DNA of 64,000 bases from positions 100,519 to 164,518 of the forward strand of contig NZ_NWSV01000013.1 in NCBI RefSeq assembly GCF_002531935.1, given 5' to 3'. Shown here one piece after another: positions 51,757 to 60,133 of the stretch. The DNA is from Rhizobium chutanense. Its GTDB lineage: Bacteria; Pseudomonadota; Alphaproteobacteria; Rhizobiales; Rhizobiaceae. A program made the position numbers and the translations under genes. A model generated the notes under the pieces. The model saw only the letters and a list, made by a program, of their open reading frames with translations. It made no database searches and was not told the DNA's origin. Numbering within the stretch: position 1 is the first letter of the stretch; every line of letters begins with the position of its first letter.

Positions 51757-53691
51757 ATGAAGGTAAGGTCATCCGCCATCGCCATGCTCGCGCAGCGCAC
51801 GGACATGCTGCTTGCAGTGTTTTTCGCCTCCGTCGTGACGATGCTGGTGCTGCCGCTTCCGACAATCGTTCTGGACGTGCTGATCGCCTTCAATCTTTCC
51901 TTCGCCTTCGTGGTGCTGATCACCACGACCTATCTGAAGAGCGTCCTCGAAATCTCGACCTTTCCCGCCGTCATTCTGATCGGCACGCTGTTCCGGCTGG
52001 CCTTGACGATTTCCTCGACGCGGCTTGTGCTGGCGGATGCCGATGCCGGCGAGATCATCATGGCCTTCGGCGATTTCGTCGTCTCGGGCAACGTCGTCGT
52101 CGGCCTGATCATTTTCCTGATCGTGGCGCTGGTGCAGTTCATCGTGGTGACGAAGGGCGCCGAACGTATCGCCGAAGTCGGCGCACGTTTCACCCTCGAC
52201 GCCATGCCGGGCAAGCAGCTCGCCATCGACAGCGACCTGCGGAACGGCCATATCAGCACGGATGCCGCCCAGAAGCGCCGGACGCGCCTCGAACAGGAAA
52301 GCCAGTTCTTCGGCGCGATGGACGGCGCGATGCGCTTCGTCAAGGGCGATGCGGTCGCCGGACTGGTGATCGTCGCCGTCAATCTCATCGGCGGCCTGGC
52401 GATCGGCATCTTCCAGAAGGGTCTGAGCTTTGCCGAGGCCGCCCATCTCTATACGCTGCTGTCGATCGGCGACGGCCTGGTCTCGCAGATCCCATCCATC
52501 CTCATGGCCGTCTCCGCCGGCATCGTCGTGACCCGTGTGTCCGACGACGGCAATGGCAGCCTCGGCAGCGATATCGGCCGCGAGCTCTTCCGCGAACCGC
52601 GCGCATTGGCGATTGCGGCGGCGCTGACGATCTGCGCGGGCTTCGTTCCGGGATTTCCGACCAGCGTGCTCAGTGCGATCGGCCTCTCCCTGGCGGGCCT
52701 CGCCTTCATGGTTCATCGCCGGCGCGCGGGCCAGCCTGCGGCCGGAGCGGCGAACGCAGTGGAAAGCGCCAATTCCTATCCGCTCGACAGGACGAAATAT
52801 GGCGATCCCGTCGTCGCCACCGTCTCCCTGGAAACGCTGGCGCGACTCGAGGCGATGAGGCTCGGCGAAATGCTGGACGGGCGTATCCGCATGGCGGCGC
52901 GCGCCGTCGGCGTCTCCGTGACGGTGCCGACATTCAACGCCGATCCCCGCATGGCCGAGGATCTCATCCATCTTCAGGTCGAAAACGTGCCGGCCGGGCT
53001 CATCGGCTGCGGTCCTGAACGAACGGCCGAACAGATTGCCGACGACATGGTGCGCATCGTCCGCCGACATATCGGCGCGCTTTTCAGCGTCGACGATGCC
53101 GCGCAATGGCTGGGCAGCCTCGAACCGCGCCTCGGCAAGCTGGCGATCGATGTCGCCACCCAGGTCCCGCTGATGCTGACGGTCGCGGTTGTCAGGCGCC
53201 TGCTGGATTCCGGCGTGACGCTGTCTCAGCCGCGCGGACTTCTGGAAGTGATGCTGCACGCCGGCACCGATCATGAGCCGGAGGCTCTCGCCGAAAAGGC
53301 ACGTGCCGCGCTGGTCAAGCAGATCGCTTTTGGGCTTCTCGACCGGCGTGGATTATTGCCCGCCCTAGTGCTTCCCGCCGAATGGGACCATCTCGTCCGG
53401 TCCTATGAGGCAAGCGGAGCAACCGAGAGGATCGAGACCGGCGAAAGACTGCGCCTGCTGGCCGAGAAAACCAGACAGGCCCTGGAGGACGCCAATGAGC
53501 AGGGACACGATCCCGTCATCATCGTGCCGGGCGAGTTGCGCTGGCTTACCCAGATTCTGATGATCGGCCACAACTGCCGCATTCCGGTGTTGGCGGCGGA
53601 GGAGATCGACCGGGAGATCGTGATCGAAACCGTTGGGGAGATCGGACAAATCCGAAACGCTGCCGGATTGCAACAAAGGTCGAGCTCATAG
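51757..53691 (+). CDS. sctV: T3SS export gate protein SctV (HrcV/RhcV)
   Basis: A 644-aa member of the FHIPEP family. Eight hydrophobic helices fill the first 300 residues, and the family signature VTKGAERIAEVGARFTLDAMPGKQLAIDSDLRNG is at about 130-163. The C-terminal cytoplasmic domain (about 335-644) forms the nonameric ring that receives chaperone-effector complexes. At 644 aa it is somewhat shorter than the usual 680-700. It lies on the plus strand with sctD, away from the sctU-to-sctI operon. Confidence 0.95.
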   Translation: MKVRSSAIAMLAQRTDMLLAVFFASVVTMLVLPLPTIVLDVLIAFNLSFAFVVLITTTYLKSVLEISTFPAVILIGTLFRLALTISSTRLVLADADAGEIIMAFGDFVVSGNVVVGLIIFLIVALVQFIVVTKGAERIAEVGARFTLDAMPGKQLAIDSDLRNGHISTDAAQKRRTRLEQESQFFGAMDGAMRFVKGDAVAGLVIVAVNLIGGLAIGIFQKGLSFAEAAHLYTLLSIGDGLVSQIPSILMAVSAGIVVTRVSDDGNGSLGSDIGRELFREPRALAIAAALTICAGFVPGFPTSVLSAIGLSLAGLAFMVHRRRAGQPAAGAANAVESANSYPLDRTKYGDPVVATVSLETLARLEAMRLGEMLDGRIRMAARAVGVSVTVPTFNADPRMAEDLIHLQVENVPAGLIGCGPERTAEQIADDMVRIVRRHIGALFSVDDAAQWLGSLEPRLGKLAIDVATQVPLMLTVAVVRRLLDSGVTLSQPRGLLEVMLHAGTDHEPEALAEKARAALVKQIAFGLLDRRGLLPALVLPAEWDHLVRSYEASGATERIETGERLRLLAEKTRQALEDANEQGHDPVIIVPGELRWLTQILMIGHNCRIPVLAAEEIDREIVIETVGEIGQIRNAAGLQQRSSS

Positions 53692-53730
53692 AACGAGCGA
53701 AATAGAAAAAGCCAGCAGGGGATGAATGCA

Positions 53731-54597
53731 ATGTATGGCGTAGAGGGACAGAGGCCCATAGACTTCGACAGAACCTCCCGTTTCGACCTCGAGTCCGGCT
53801 GTCATGGCGGCGGCAACAAGGTCGATACCGACTCCAACCGCACCCACACCACGGATTTCACCACCAGCCAGACCCGCAAGGTCTCGCCCTTCGAAGACAC
53901 CTCCGGCAATCCACCGATGCTGACCTCCTATGTGCCGAAGTCGCGGACGTCGGAAAGCGGCACGTCCGAAGGGAAGCAGGCCAAGACCTCGGAGACCACG
54001 ACGGAAAAGTCCGATCTCTCCAGAGAAGGCGACGTCATCGTCGTCAACACGCCGATCGTCGTGGATGGAGGCGTGTTCGACGGCAAGGGCGCGACCTATA
54101 CGGCCTCTTCCAAGCTCGGCGATGGCGGCCAGTCCGAAACCCAATCGCCGATCTTCATTCTCAAGAACGGCGCGACGCTCAAGAATGTCAATCTCGGCGA
54201 AAATGGCGCCGACGGCATTCATGTCTATGGCGGCGCGACGCTCGAAAACGTCAACTGGCAGAATGTCGGCGAGGATGCGCTGACGGTAAAAAGTACGGGC
54301 GACGTCACTATTATCGGCGGCTCCGCCAAGGGCGCGACCGACAAGATCTTCCAGATCAATGCCGACACGAAGTTCTATCTGAAGGATTTCGTCGCCGACG
54401 GCTTCACCACCCTCGTGCGCACCAATGGCGGCAAGCAGATCGACGCCGACGTCACCATCGATGGCGGCGCGTTCTCCAACGGCAGCAACGTTTTCCGCAC
54501 CGACAGTTCGCTTGCCAGCGTGAGGTTCCTGTCCGATATCACCATGGACAGTGTGAAGAACTGGACGCGTGTGGGTGACAAGCAATCGGGCGTCTGA
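53731..54597 (+). CDS. hrpW: HrpW-like harpin with PL3 pectate lyase domain
   Basis: A 288-aa protein. A hydrophilic N-terminus rich in Ser/Thr/Gly/Lys (1-100), without Cys except one near residue 25, precedes a PL3-family right-handed helix domain (about 103-288). Its landmarks are VDGGVFDGKGATYTA, LGDGGQSETQSPIFILKNGATLKNV, GENGADGIHVYGGATLENVNW, VGEDALTVKSTGDVTIIGGSA and RTNGGKQID. This is the layout of HrpW proteins, T3SS-secreted proteins that act on the plant wall. The ATG at 53731 has AGGGG at 9 nt; an ATG at 53722 sits directly on that site. Two hairpins follow the stop. Confidence 0.85.
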   Translation: MYGVEGQRPIDFDRTSRFDLESGCHGGGNKVDTDSNRTHTTDFTTSQTRKVSPFEDTSGNPPMLTSYVPKSRTSESGTSEGKQAKTSETTTEKSDLSREGDVIVVNTPIVVDGGVFDGKGATYTASSKLGDGGQSETQSPIFILKNGATLKNVNLGENGADGIHVYGGATLENVNWQNVGEDALTVKSTGDVTIIGGSAKGATDKIFQINADTKFYLKDFVADGFTTLVRTNGGKQIDADVTIDGGAFSNGSNVFRTDSSLASVRFLSDITMDSVKNWTRVGDKQSGV

Positions 54598-54605
54598 GAC
54601 GCCCG
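54587..54605 (+). terminator. Hairpin enclosing the hrpW stop codon
   Basis: CGGGCGTC / GACGCCCG stem of 8 bp with the TGA stop codon as its 3-nt loop. No T-run follows, so it may stabilise the 3' end of the message. Confidence 0.5.
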
Positions 54606-54624
54606 GTCATAACGTGAAGATCGA

Positions 54625-54650
54625 GCGGGCGCCTCAAGCGTCCGCTTTTT
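54625..54650 (+). terminator. Intrinsic terminator after hrpW
   Basis: Stem GCGGGCGC / GCGTCCGC (one G-U pair), 5-nt loop, then five T residues. It is a classic rho-independent terminator for the plus-strand sctD-sctV-hrpW group. The sctU stop codon on the other strand touches its end. Confidence 0.75.
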
Positions 54651-55447
54651 CATTGCTGGCCTGGCCCTTGCCTGCGCGGTGGGCCGCTGCGCATTTCCGC
54701 GCCGATCTGCCGACGCGCCGATTTCAGCTTCGGATCGCCCTGGGTGTCCTTGTATTCGCGCCGCGCCTCGGTCTTGGTCATGCGATGCTCGTGCCTGAAC
54801 AGCGCGCGCGAAATGCGGATATCGAAAAATGCCGCTGCCACCATGATGCCGGCAGCGATGACGAGGATCGAGCCGAGCAGATGGGCTGCCGTGGAGAGCG
54901 AACATGCCTCTCCGCAAAGAGGCGCCCAGAAAATCCCGTTGAGGAAATAGAGGATCGCACCGCCGCCGGCAGCGGCGAGCAAGACAAATTTGACCAGCCC
55001 CTTGATGAACTCGGCGATGCTGGCGAGCGAAAAAAGCCTCTTGATGCCGTCGAACGGATTGAGCCGGGTGAAATCGAAGCTCATATGCTTGAACGAGACG
55101 GGAAAGCCTTGTGCGTCGAGGATGGAGACCAGGATGGTCGCGGCAAGGCCCATCGCCAGCGGCAGCCATATGAGATCGAGCAGCGCCACACCTGTTTCGC
55201 TCAAGCCGACGGCGACGGCGTCGGAGAGATCGGCCCGGGAGGAGGATTGCAGAGCAGAATCGAAACTACGGGCGAAATCCGCGAGGATTCCCTGCAATCC
55301 CCAGGTGACATAAACCGCGATGGCGAGGACGGAGATCGCGACCGGGATTTCCTTCGAGCGCGGAACCTGGCCATCGCGGCGGAGCCGATCGAGCTTCACC
55401 CGGCTCGGCGGCAGGGTTTTTTCCTCGGTATCGTCATTTTTGGCCAT
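54650..55447 (-). CDS. sctU: T3SS switch protein SctU (HrcU), C-terminally truncated
   Basis: A 265-aa FlhB/YscU-family protein. The usual N-terminus (EEKTLPPSRVKLDRLRRDGQVPRSKEI) and four hydrophobic helices are intact, and the cytoplasmic linker reads MTKTEARREYKDTQGDPKLKSARRQIGAEMRSG. The protein then ends after PPRRQGPGQQ. Family members continue for about 90 residues, including the NPTH autocleavage site and the SctU_C domain, which are missing. Reading the other two frames past 54650 does not restore NPTH. The stop lies against the hrpW terminator, as if a deletion had joined the two. Overlaps sctT by 14 nt. Confidence 0.9.
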   Translation of the reverse strand: MAKNDDTEEKTLPPSRVKLDRLRRDGQVPRSKEIPVAISVLAIAVYVTWGLQGILADFARSFDSALQSSSRADLSDAVAVGLSETGVALLDLIWLPLAMGLAATILVSILDAQGFPVSFKHMSFDFTRLNPFDGIKRLFSLASIAEFIKGLVKFVLLAAAGGGAILYFLNGIFWAPLCGEACSLSTAAHLLGSILVIAAGIMVAAAFFDIRISRALFRHEHRMTKTEARREYKDTQGDPKLKSARRQIGAEMRSGPPRRQGPGQQ

Positions 55448-56243
55448 GGCTCACCTCCAGCATGGCTTTCACCTCGTTGAAGCCATCGACCCAGAGATCG
55501 TGGAAATAGCTGGAGATGAAGGCCGTGTAGATGACGAGGATGACCATGACCGCGAAGTTCTTGATGGCGGGCAGGCTGTCGTTCAGCGGGAACTGTTTGG
55601 ACGAGCGGCCGACGAAGGCCAGCGACAATTCGAGCGCACAGGTGACGATCATGAACGGGGCGGCGAGCAATCCGGCCGCTTTGAAGAGCCGGCCGAAAAC
55701 ACCGAGGATCATGTCGAGCGGGTCGTCGGGCATGGCGGGTGTCAGCTTCAAGAGCGGCCAGAGCTCGAAGGATTTGTAGAAAATCGCGACCAGATCGATG
55801 ATACCGCCGGCGCCGACGAAAATCACCAGGGCGATCGACATCATCAGCGAACCGAGCGGCGCGGTTTCCAGCGCGTTGATCTGGTCGAAGAGATTGGCGG
55901 CATTGGCGCCGCGATAGACATCGGTCATATCGCCCGCCGCCTGCGCCGCCCAGAAGGGGATGCCGAGCCCCATGCCGAGCAAGGCCCCGAAGCAGAGCTC
56001 TTTGATCGCAAGGGCGGCGAGATCGAACCAGGACGTATCCCCGAGAGCCAGTACCGAATAAGCGAAGGCGACGGAGGGCGCCGAAAGGCCGATCGCAAGG
56101 CCGAAACGTAAGATTCCGACGATGCTGAACAGCGAGAAGATCGGGAAGATCAGCAGGATCCCGAGCGCGCGGGCAGCGCCCAGCATCGCCGCCGCAGGTG
56201 CCGCGACCTCGATGCCGACGAGCGGAAGATGATCCGGCCCCAT
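55434..56243 (-). CDS. sctT: T3SS export apparatus protein SctT (HrcT)
   Basis: A 269-aa FliR/SctT-family membrane protein with about seven hydrophobic helices. Family segments include GALLGMGLGIPFWAAQAAGDMTDVYRGANAANLFDQ and the later DGFNEVKAMLEVSHGQK end. It assembles with SctR and SctS into the export pore. It starts 10 nt after the sctS stop and overlaps sctU by 14 nt. Confidence 0.92.
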   Translation of the reverse strand: MGPDHLPLVGIEVAAPAAAMLGAARALGILLIFPIFSLFSIVGILRFGLAIGLSAPSVAFAYSVLALGDTSWFDLAALAIKELCFGALLGMGLGIPFWAAQAAGDMTDVYRGANAANLFDQINALETAPLGSLMMSIALVIFVGAGGIIDLVAIFYKSFELWPLLKLTPAMPDDPLDMILGVFGRLFKAAGLLAAPFMIVTCALELSLAFVGRSSKQFPLNDSLPAIKNFAVMVILVIYTAFISSYFHDLWVDGFNEVKAMLEVSHGQK

Positions 56244-56253
56244 CCCCCTCGCC

Positions 56254-56523
56254 TCACTGAACCATGGTCGGGAAGTCGTTGAGGATATGAACGGAATGTT
56301 CGATCAGCGGCGTTGCCAGTACCCGGCCAAACAGCAGCAGGGTGATGGAGATCACGAAAATCTTGACGATCTGCGCGATGGTCTGTTCCTGGATCTGCGT
56401 GGCGGCCTGGAAAATGGCGATGACGAGGCCGAGAAGCGCCGCCAGACCGAGAATGGGGCCGGCCAAGGCGAAGGTCGCCATGACGGACATGCCGATTTCG
56501 GCAGCGACCTGATCCTCACCCAT
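56254..56523 (-). CDS. sctS: T3SS export apparatus protein SctS (HrcS)
   Basis: An 89-aa FliQ/SctS-family protein with two hydrophobic helices (ATFALAGPILGLAALLGLVIAIFQAATQIQEQTI and IVKIFVISITLLLFGRVLATPLIEH). The QAATQIQEQT segment is the family hallmark. The ATG at 56523 gives the usual length; an in-frame start at 56592 would add an Arg-rich stretch that overlaps sctR's stop region. Confidence 0.92.
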   Translation of the reverse strand: MGEDQVAAEIGMSVMATFALAGPILGLAALLGLVIAIFQAATQIQEQTIAQIVKIFVISITLLLFGRVLATPLIEHSVHILNDFPTMVQ

Positions 56524-56588
56524 GACGGCAAGCCTTTCCCGTCGGCGCGGCAGGCGCCCGAACCGGTGCTGGCGTGAAGGCGCGATGC

Positions 56589-57242
56589 TCACTGCGCATA
56601 GGACAGCACCAGGCCTTCCAGCAATCGCCGCCAGCCGTCGATCGAGACGAACAGCAGCAGCTTGAGTGGGGTGGAAACGACGGTCGGCGACATCATCTGC
56701 ATGCCGAGCGCGACCAGAATGGCGGAGACGGCGAAGTCGATCATCAGGAAGGGCAGATAGATCAGAAATCCGATTTCAAAGGCCCGCGTCAGTTCCGAAA
56801 CCAGGAAGCTCGGCGTCAGCACGGTGATGTCGTCGGCGGCAATGGGGGTAACCGGCGCGTTCGCCCAGATCTTCTGCGAGGCCTGCACGAAGAAGTCGCG
56901 AACCTCGGCGTCGGAAAATTTCAGCATGAAATCCTTGAGCGGGCCGGCGACCTTGACCATGCCGTCCGCCATGCCGCCGATCGTGCCGAAATCGCCGCTA
57001 TGGGCCAGCAGCAATTGCCAGCTATTTTGCAGCACCGGGTTCATCACGAAGGCGGAAAGCACGATGGCGATGGCGAAGACCAGCAGGTTCGGCGGGGTCT
57101 GCTGGATGCCGATCGCATTGCGCACGATCAGCAGGACGACCGAAATCTTGGTGAAGGACGTCGCGATCACGGCGATGACCGGCAGCATCGAGATTGCCGC
57201 CATTGCCACGAGGCTCTGGGCAAGAGGAAAGGTCTGTTCCAT
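56589..57242 (-). CDS. sctR: T3SS export apparatus protein SctR (HrcR)
   Basis: A 217-aa FliP/SctR-family protein. Family landmarks are TSFTKISVVLLIVRNAIGIQQTPPNLLVFAIAIVLSAFVMNP in the first 80 residues and the C-terminal FLIYLPFLMIDFAVSAILVALGMQMMSPTVVSTPLKLLLFVSIDGW. It forms the core of the export gate with SctS and SctT. Its start shares one base with the sctQ stop (TGATG overlap), so translation is coupled. Confidence 0.94.
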   Translation of the reverse strand: MEQTFPLAQSLVAMAAISMLPVIAVIATSFTKISVVLLIVRNAIGIQQTPPNLLVFAIAIVLSAFVMNPVLQNSWQLLLAHSGDFGTIGGMADGMVKVAGPLKDFMLKFSDAEVRDFFVQASQKIWANAPVTPIAADDITVLTPSFLVSELTRAFEIGFLIYLPFLMIDFAVSAILVALGMQMMSPTVVSTPLKLLLFVSIDGWRRLLEGLVLSYAQ

Positions 57243-58261
57243 CAGTCGTGCAACACTGTCACGCGAACGGCGCTCAATCCATCCACCGAGATGATTTCAC
57301 CCCGTCCGATGACACGGCCCTGAGCGATGATATCGACGGCATCCGTCAGCGGCCTGTCGAGGGTGAACACATAGCCTTCGCCGATCGTCTCGAGCGTGCG
57401 AAGCGGAAGTTCCAGCCGTCCGGCATCGAAGACGAGCTTGATCGGGATGCTGTCGACAGGCGACGGACGCGGCTCGCCCTGCAATTCCTGATCGACGGTT
57501 TCATTCGTCATGAAATGCCTCATTGGTCCGGTTGGCGTCGAAAGAAGCGGCTCAGTGAGGACCGCGCCTTTGTCCGATCGCATGCAGGTTGCAAGATAAC
57601 GTTCGCCGGTGACCGCGGTGATGGTCTCTGTCGCCGCCCCGTCGATGACGATGCCGTCACCCGGTCGCAGGGATTTGATCTCACCGACCGACAGCACGGC
57701 ATAACCGCGCCGGATGTTGACCGTCGTCGTCAGGGAATCGAGGGTGCGGCGCGGCAGGCGGCTCGCCCAGCCGACCAGACCACCCAGAAAAGTCTCGTCG
57801 AAACGGCCGCTCAAGGGCAGGCTGATGCCGTTCCAACCGATTTCGAAGCCGAAATTGCCGGCGAAATCCGGCTCCGGCTCCACACCGATCTGCAGCAGCG
57901 AAAGGCCGGCGCCGATCTTGTTCTCGACGGCCTCGAAGGCCTCGGCAAACCGATGCTCGACCACCGCCGCCTTTTCCTGCGGCGACAGTTTTTCCCAGAG
58001 AAGCAGCGGTTCCAGTCTTTCGGCCAGCAACCGCAGCGCTCCGGCCGAAGCGATCAGCATCTGCTCCCGCTCGCCGATACGGCAGAGAAAGCCGACCGGA
58101 TCGGCGATCCGCCCGGCCGCGATATCGGGGGACAGGGGGCGAACGGAAAGGGGCTGCTCCCCGACCGGAATGTGCCAGGCGGCGCGCATCATCACACCGG
58201 AACGGGAAAAGAAGCTCTCGGCCATCGATGACCGGGGCCATGCGGGCGCAACGATATTCAT
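57242..58261 (-). CDS. sctQ: T3SS cytoplasmic ring/sorting platform protein SctQ
   Basis: A 339-aa protein. The C-terminal 70 residues (PIKLVFDAGRLELPLRTLETIGEGYVFTLDRPLTDAVDIIAQGRVIGRGEIISVDGLSAVRV) match the SpoA/FliN-type domain, and a second SpoA-like stretch lies near residue 180 (VNIRRGYAVLSVGEIKSLRPGDGIVID). It is one unsplit protein, unlike the HrcQA/HrcQB pair of P. syringae. It overlaps sctN by 4 nt. Together with SctK and SctL it forms the sorting platform beneath the export gate. Confidence 0.87.
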   Translation of the reverse strand: MNIVAPAWPRSSMAESFFSRSGVMMRAAWHIPVGEQPLSVRPLSPDIAAGRIADPVGFLCRIGEREQMLIASAGALRLLAERLEPLLLWEKLSPQEKAAVVEHRFAEAFEAVENKIGAGLSLLQIGVEPEPDFAGNFGFEIGWNGISLPLSGRFDETFLGGLVGWASRLPRRTLDSLTTTVNIRRGYAVLSVGEIKSLRPGDGIVIDGAATETITAVTGERYLATCMRSDKGAVLTEPLLSTPTGPMRHFMTNETVDQELQGEPRPSPVDSIPIKLVFDAGRLELPLRTLETIGEGYVFTLDRPLTDAVDIIAQGRVIGRGEIISVDGLSAVRVTVLHD

Positions 58262-59577
58262 CGGACAAGCTCCTCGAGCGCTTCGACGATCGCGCCGAAC
58301 GGCTGCGGCTTGCCCTTCCCGTCAAACAGGAAGCGCTGGATGAGGCCGTGTTTGGCGACGGCTTCGTCGACGGCGGCATCGCGTCCCTGGCGATATTCGC
58401 CGACGCGGATCAGCAATTCCACCTCGTCATAGAGGGCGAGCAGGGCGCGCAGCCGGTCGGCTGCCCGGCGATGGTTCTCGCTGACGACCGCGCTCATCGT
58501 CCGGCTTCGGCTGGCCAGCACGTCGATCGCCGGAAAATTGCCTGCCCTGGCGATCTTGTCGGAGAGCACGATATGGCCATCCAGCAGCGACCGGGTTTCT
58601 TCAGCGATCGGATCGTCCTGCTCTTCGCCTTCGACGAGCACCGTGTAGAAAGCCGTCATTGTGCCTTTTGCACTGTTTCCGGCGCGCTCGAAGATCTGCG
58701 GCAGGACGGCGAAGACGGAGGGTGGAAAACCACGCCGCACCGGCGGTTCGCCGGCGGCGAGCCCCACCTCGCGCAAGGCGCGGGCCATGCGGGTGACGCT
58801 GTCGATGACGAGCAGCACATGTTTTCCCTGCTCGCGAAAATGCTCGGCAATCGCCGTTGCCGTCATCACCGCCTTGAAGCGCTCCAGGGCCGGGCGATCC
58901 GATGTAGCGACGACCAGCGCCACATCCGACGCAACGCCTTCCGGCATGTTGCCGGCAACGAATTCGCCGACTTCGCGCCCGCGTTCGCCGACCAGCGCGC
59001 AGACGATCACATCGGCGTTGCTGTTGGCGATGATCTCGGACACCAGCGTCGATTTGCCGGCGCCAGGCGGGCCGAAAATGCCGATGCGCTGGCCCTGCCC
59101 GCAGGTCAGCAACCCGTCCAGGGCGGCAATTCCCGAGGTAAACGGCTGCCGGATGGGACGGCGCGACAAGGGATCGACCGGCTGGCCATAGAGCGGCTGC
59201 AGGGAGCGCGTGTCGTCGCCGGCAGGATTGGCGGAAGGACGCAGGACATTGCCGTGCGCGTCGACGATTGCCCCGAGCAGGAAATCGCCGACGGAGACGG
59301 CAGGCTCCCGGCCGGTCGGGACGATTTCGGTGCGCTGGGAGATGCCGCGGGTTTCGCCGTGAAGCGACAGAAGCGCCGTCTCGCCGTCGATACCGACGAC
59401 ATCGCCAAGGCCGATGCGGCCCCTGCCTGGCTCATGCAGTTCGCAAAGTTCGCCGATCCGTACCGAGGGAATGACCGCCCGCACCAGCAGGCCCGAAACG
59501 CTTTTCACGCGGCCGCTCTGCCGCCGCACGTCCGTCTGTCCGAGTGTCCGCTCCATCCGAAGCAATGCGTCAACCAT
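58258..59577 (-). CDS. sctN: T3SS ATPase SctN (HrcN/RhcN)
   Basis: A 439-aa FliI/YscN-family ATPase. Walker A is GPPGAGKST at about 169-177, Walker B is LLVIDSVTRMARALREVGLAAGEPP near 248-270, and RGFPPSVFAVLPQIFERAG follows. It strips chaperones from effectors and energises export. It overlaps sctL by 8 nt upstream and sctQ by 4 nt downstream. The gene order sctI-J-K-L-N-Q-R-S-T-U is that of rhizobial rhc clusters without y4yJ between sctN and sctQ. Confidence 0.96.
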   Translation of the reverse strand: MVDALLRMERTLGQTDVRRQSGRVKSVSGLLVRAVIPSVRIGELCELHEPGRGRIGLGDVVGIDGETALLSLHGETRGISQRTEIVPTGREPAVSVGDFLLGAIVDAHGNVLRPSANPAGDDTRSLQPLYGQPVDPLSRRPIRQPFTSGIAALDGLLTCGQGQRIGIFGPPGAGKSTLVSEIIANSNADVIVCALVGERGREVGEFVAGNMPEGVASDVALVVATSDRPALERFKAVMTATAIAEHFREQGKHVLLVIDSVTRMARALREVGLAAGEPPVRRGFPPSVFAVLPQIFERAGNSAKGTMTAFYTVLVEGEEQDDPIAEETRSLLDGHIVLSDKIARAGNFPAIDVLASRSRTMSAVVSENHRRAADRLRALLALYDEVELLIRVGEYRQGRDAAVDEAVAKHGLIQRFLFDGKGKPQPFGAIVEALEELVR

Positions 59578-60133
59578 GGACGAGGGCCTCGATCACGGCG
59601 GCGAGCTGGTCTTTCAGGCCGATCTGGCTTCGTCCCGCCGATGTTTGCAGGACGATCTCGCCTGGAGACATCAGCGCATCCGTTTCGACAGTGATGCGAT
59701 GATCGATATCCGCAATCGCCCGGGCCATCATGGCGACGTCCTCGGGGGCGACATGCAGGGCGACCTCCTCGGCCTCGGCGGTCTCTGAGATGGCGTGACG
59801 GACCAATTGCCTCGTCCGTTCGTCGGCCTCCATCGATCCGAGGATCAACCCGACCGATTTCAGCACCACCGTCTCGATCCAGCTGTCGAGATTGGAAATG
59901 TCCTGTTCGGCTTTTCCGAGCGAGGCGGCAAGCTGCGCGGCGGCATCGCGAACGCCCTGTTCGAACCCGGCGCGGTAGCCGTCTTGAGCGGCCTGCTCGC
60001 CCACTGCTGCCAGTGTCGCCTGGGATTGGGCCGCCTCCTGGCGGGCGGCCGCCAGAATTTGCGCCGCCTCCCTGATCTGGCCGAAATCCTCCGCCGGGAT
60101 GATGCGGTTATGGTGTGCAAACATCGAGGTCAT
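59570..60133 (-). CDS. sctL: T3SS ATPase regulator SctL (NolV/HrpE)
   Basis: A 187-aa stator protein. The N-terminal half is Ala/Gln/Glu-rich helix (IREAAQILAAARQEAAQSQATLAAVGEQAAQDGYRAGFEQGVRDAAAQL), and the C-terminal half follows the FliH/SctL domain (LKSVGLILGSMEADERTRQLVRHAISE ... IVLQTSAGRSQIGLKDQLAAVIEAL). It tethers SctN to SctQ. The start at 60133 overlaps the sctK stop by 4 nt; an upstream open stretch reads through sctK in another frame. Confidence 0.85.
   Translation of the reverse strand: MTSMFAHHNRIIPAEDFGQIREAAQILAAARQEAAQSQATLAAVGEQAAQDGYRAGFEQGVRDAAAQLAASLGKAEQDISNLDSWIETVVLKSVGLILGSMEADERTRQLVRHAISETAEAEEVALHVAPEDVAMMARAIADIDHRITVETDALMSPGEIVLQTSAGRSQIGLKDQLAAVIEALVHG

Noticed and set aside
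54375..54649. Possible frameshifted remainder of sctU
   Set aside because: Reading the other two frames past the stop gives no NPTH and no SctU_C pattern, and the sequence is the antisense of hrpW.
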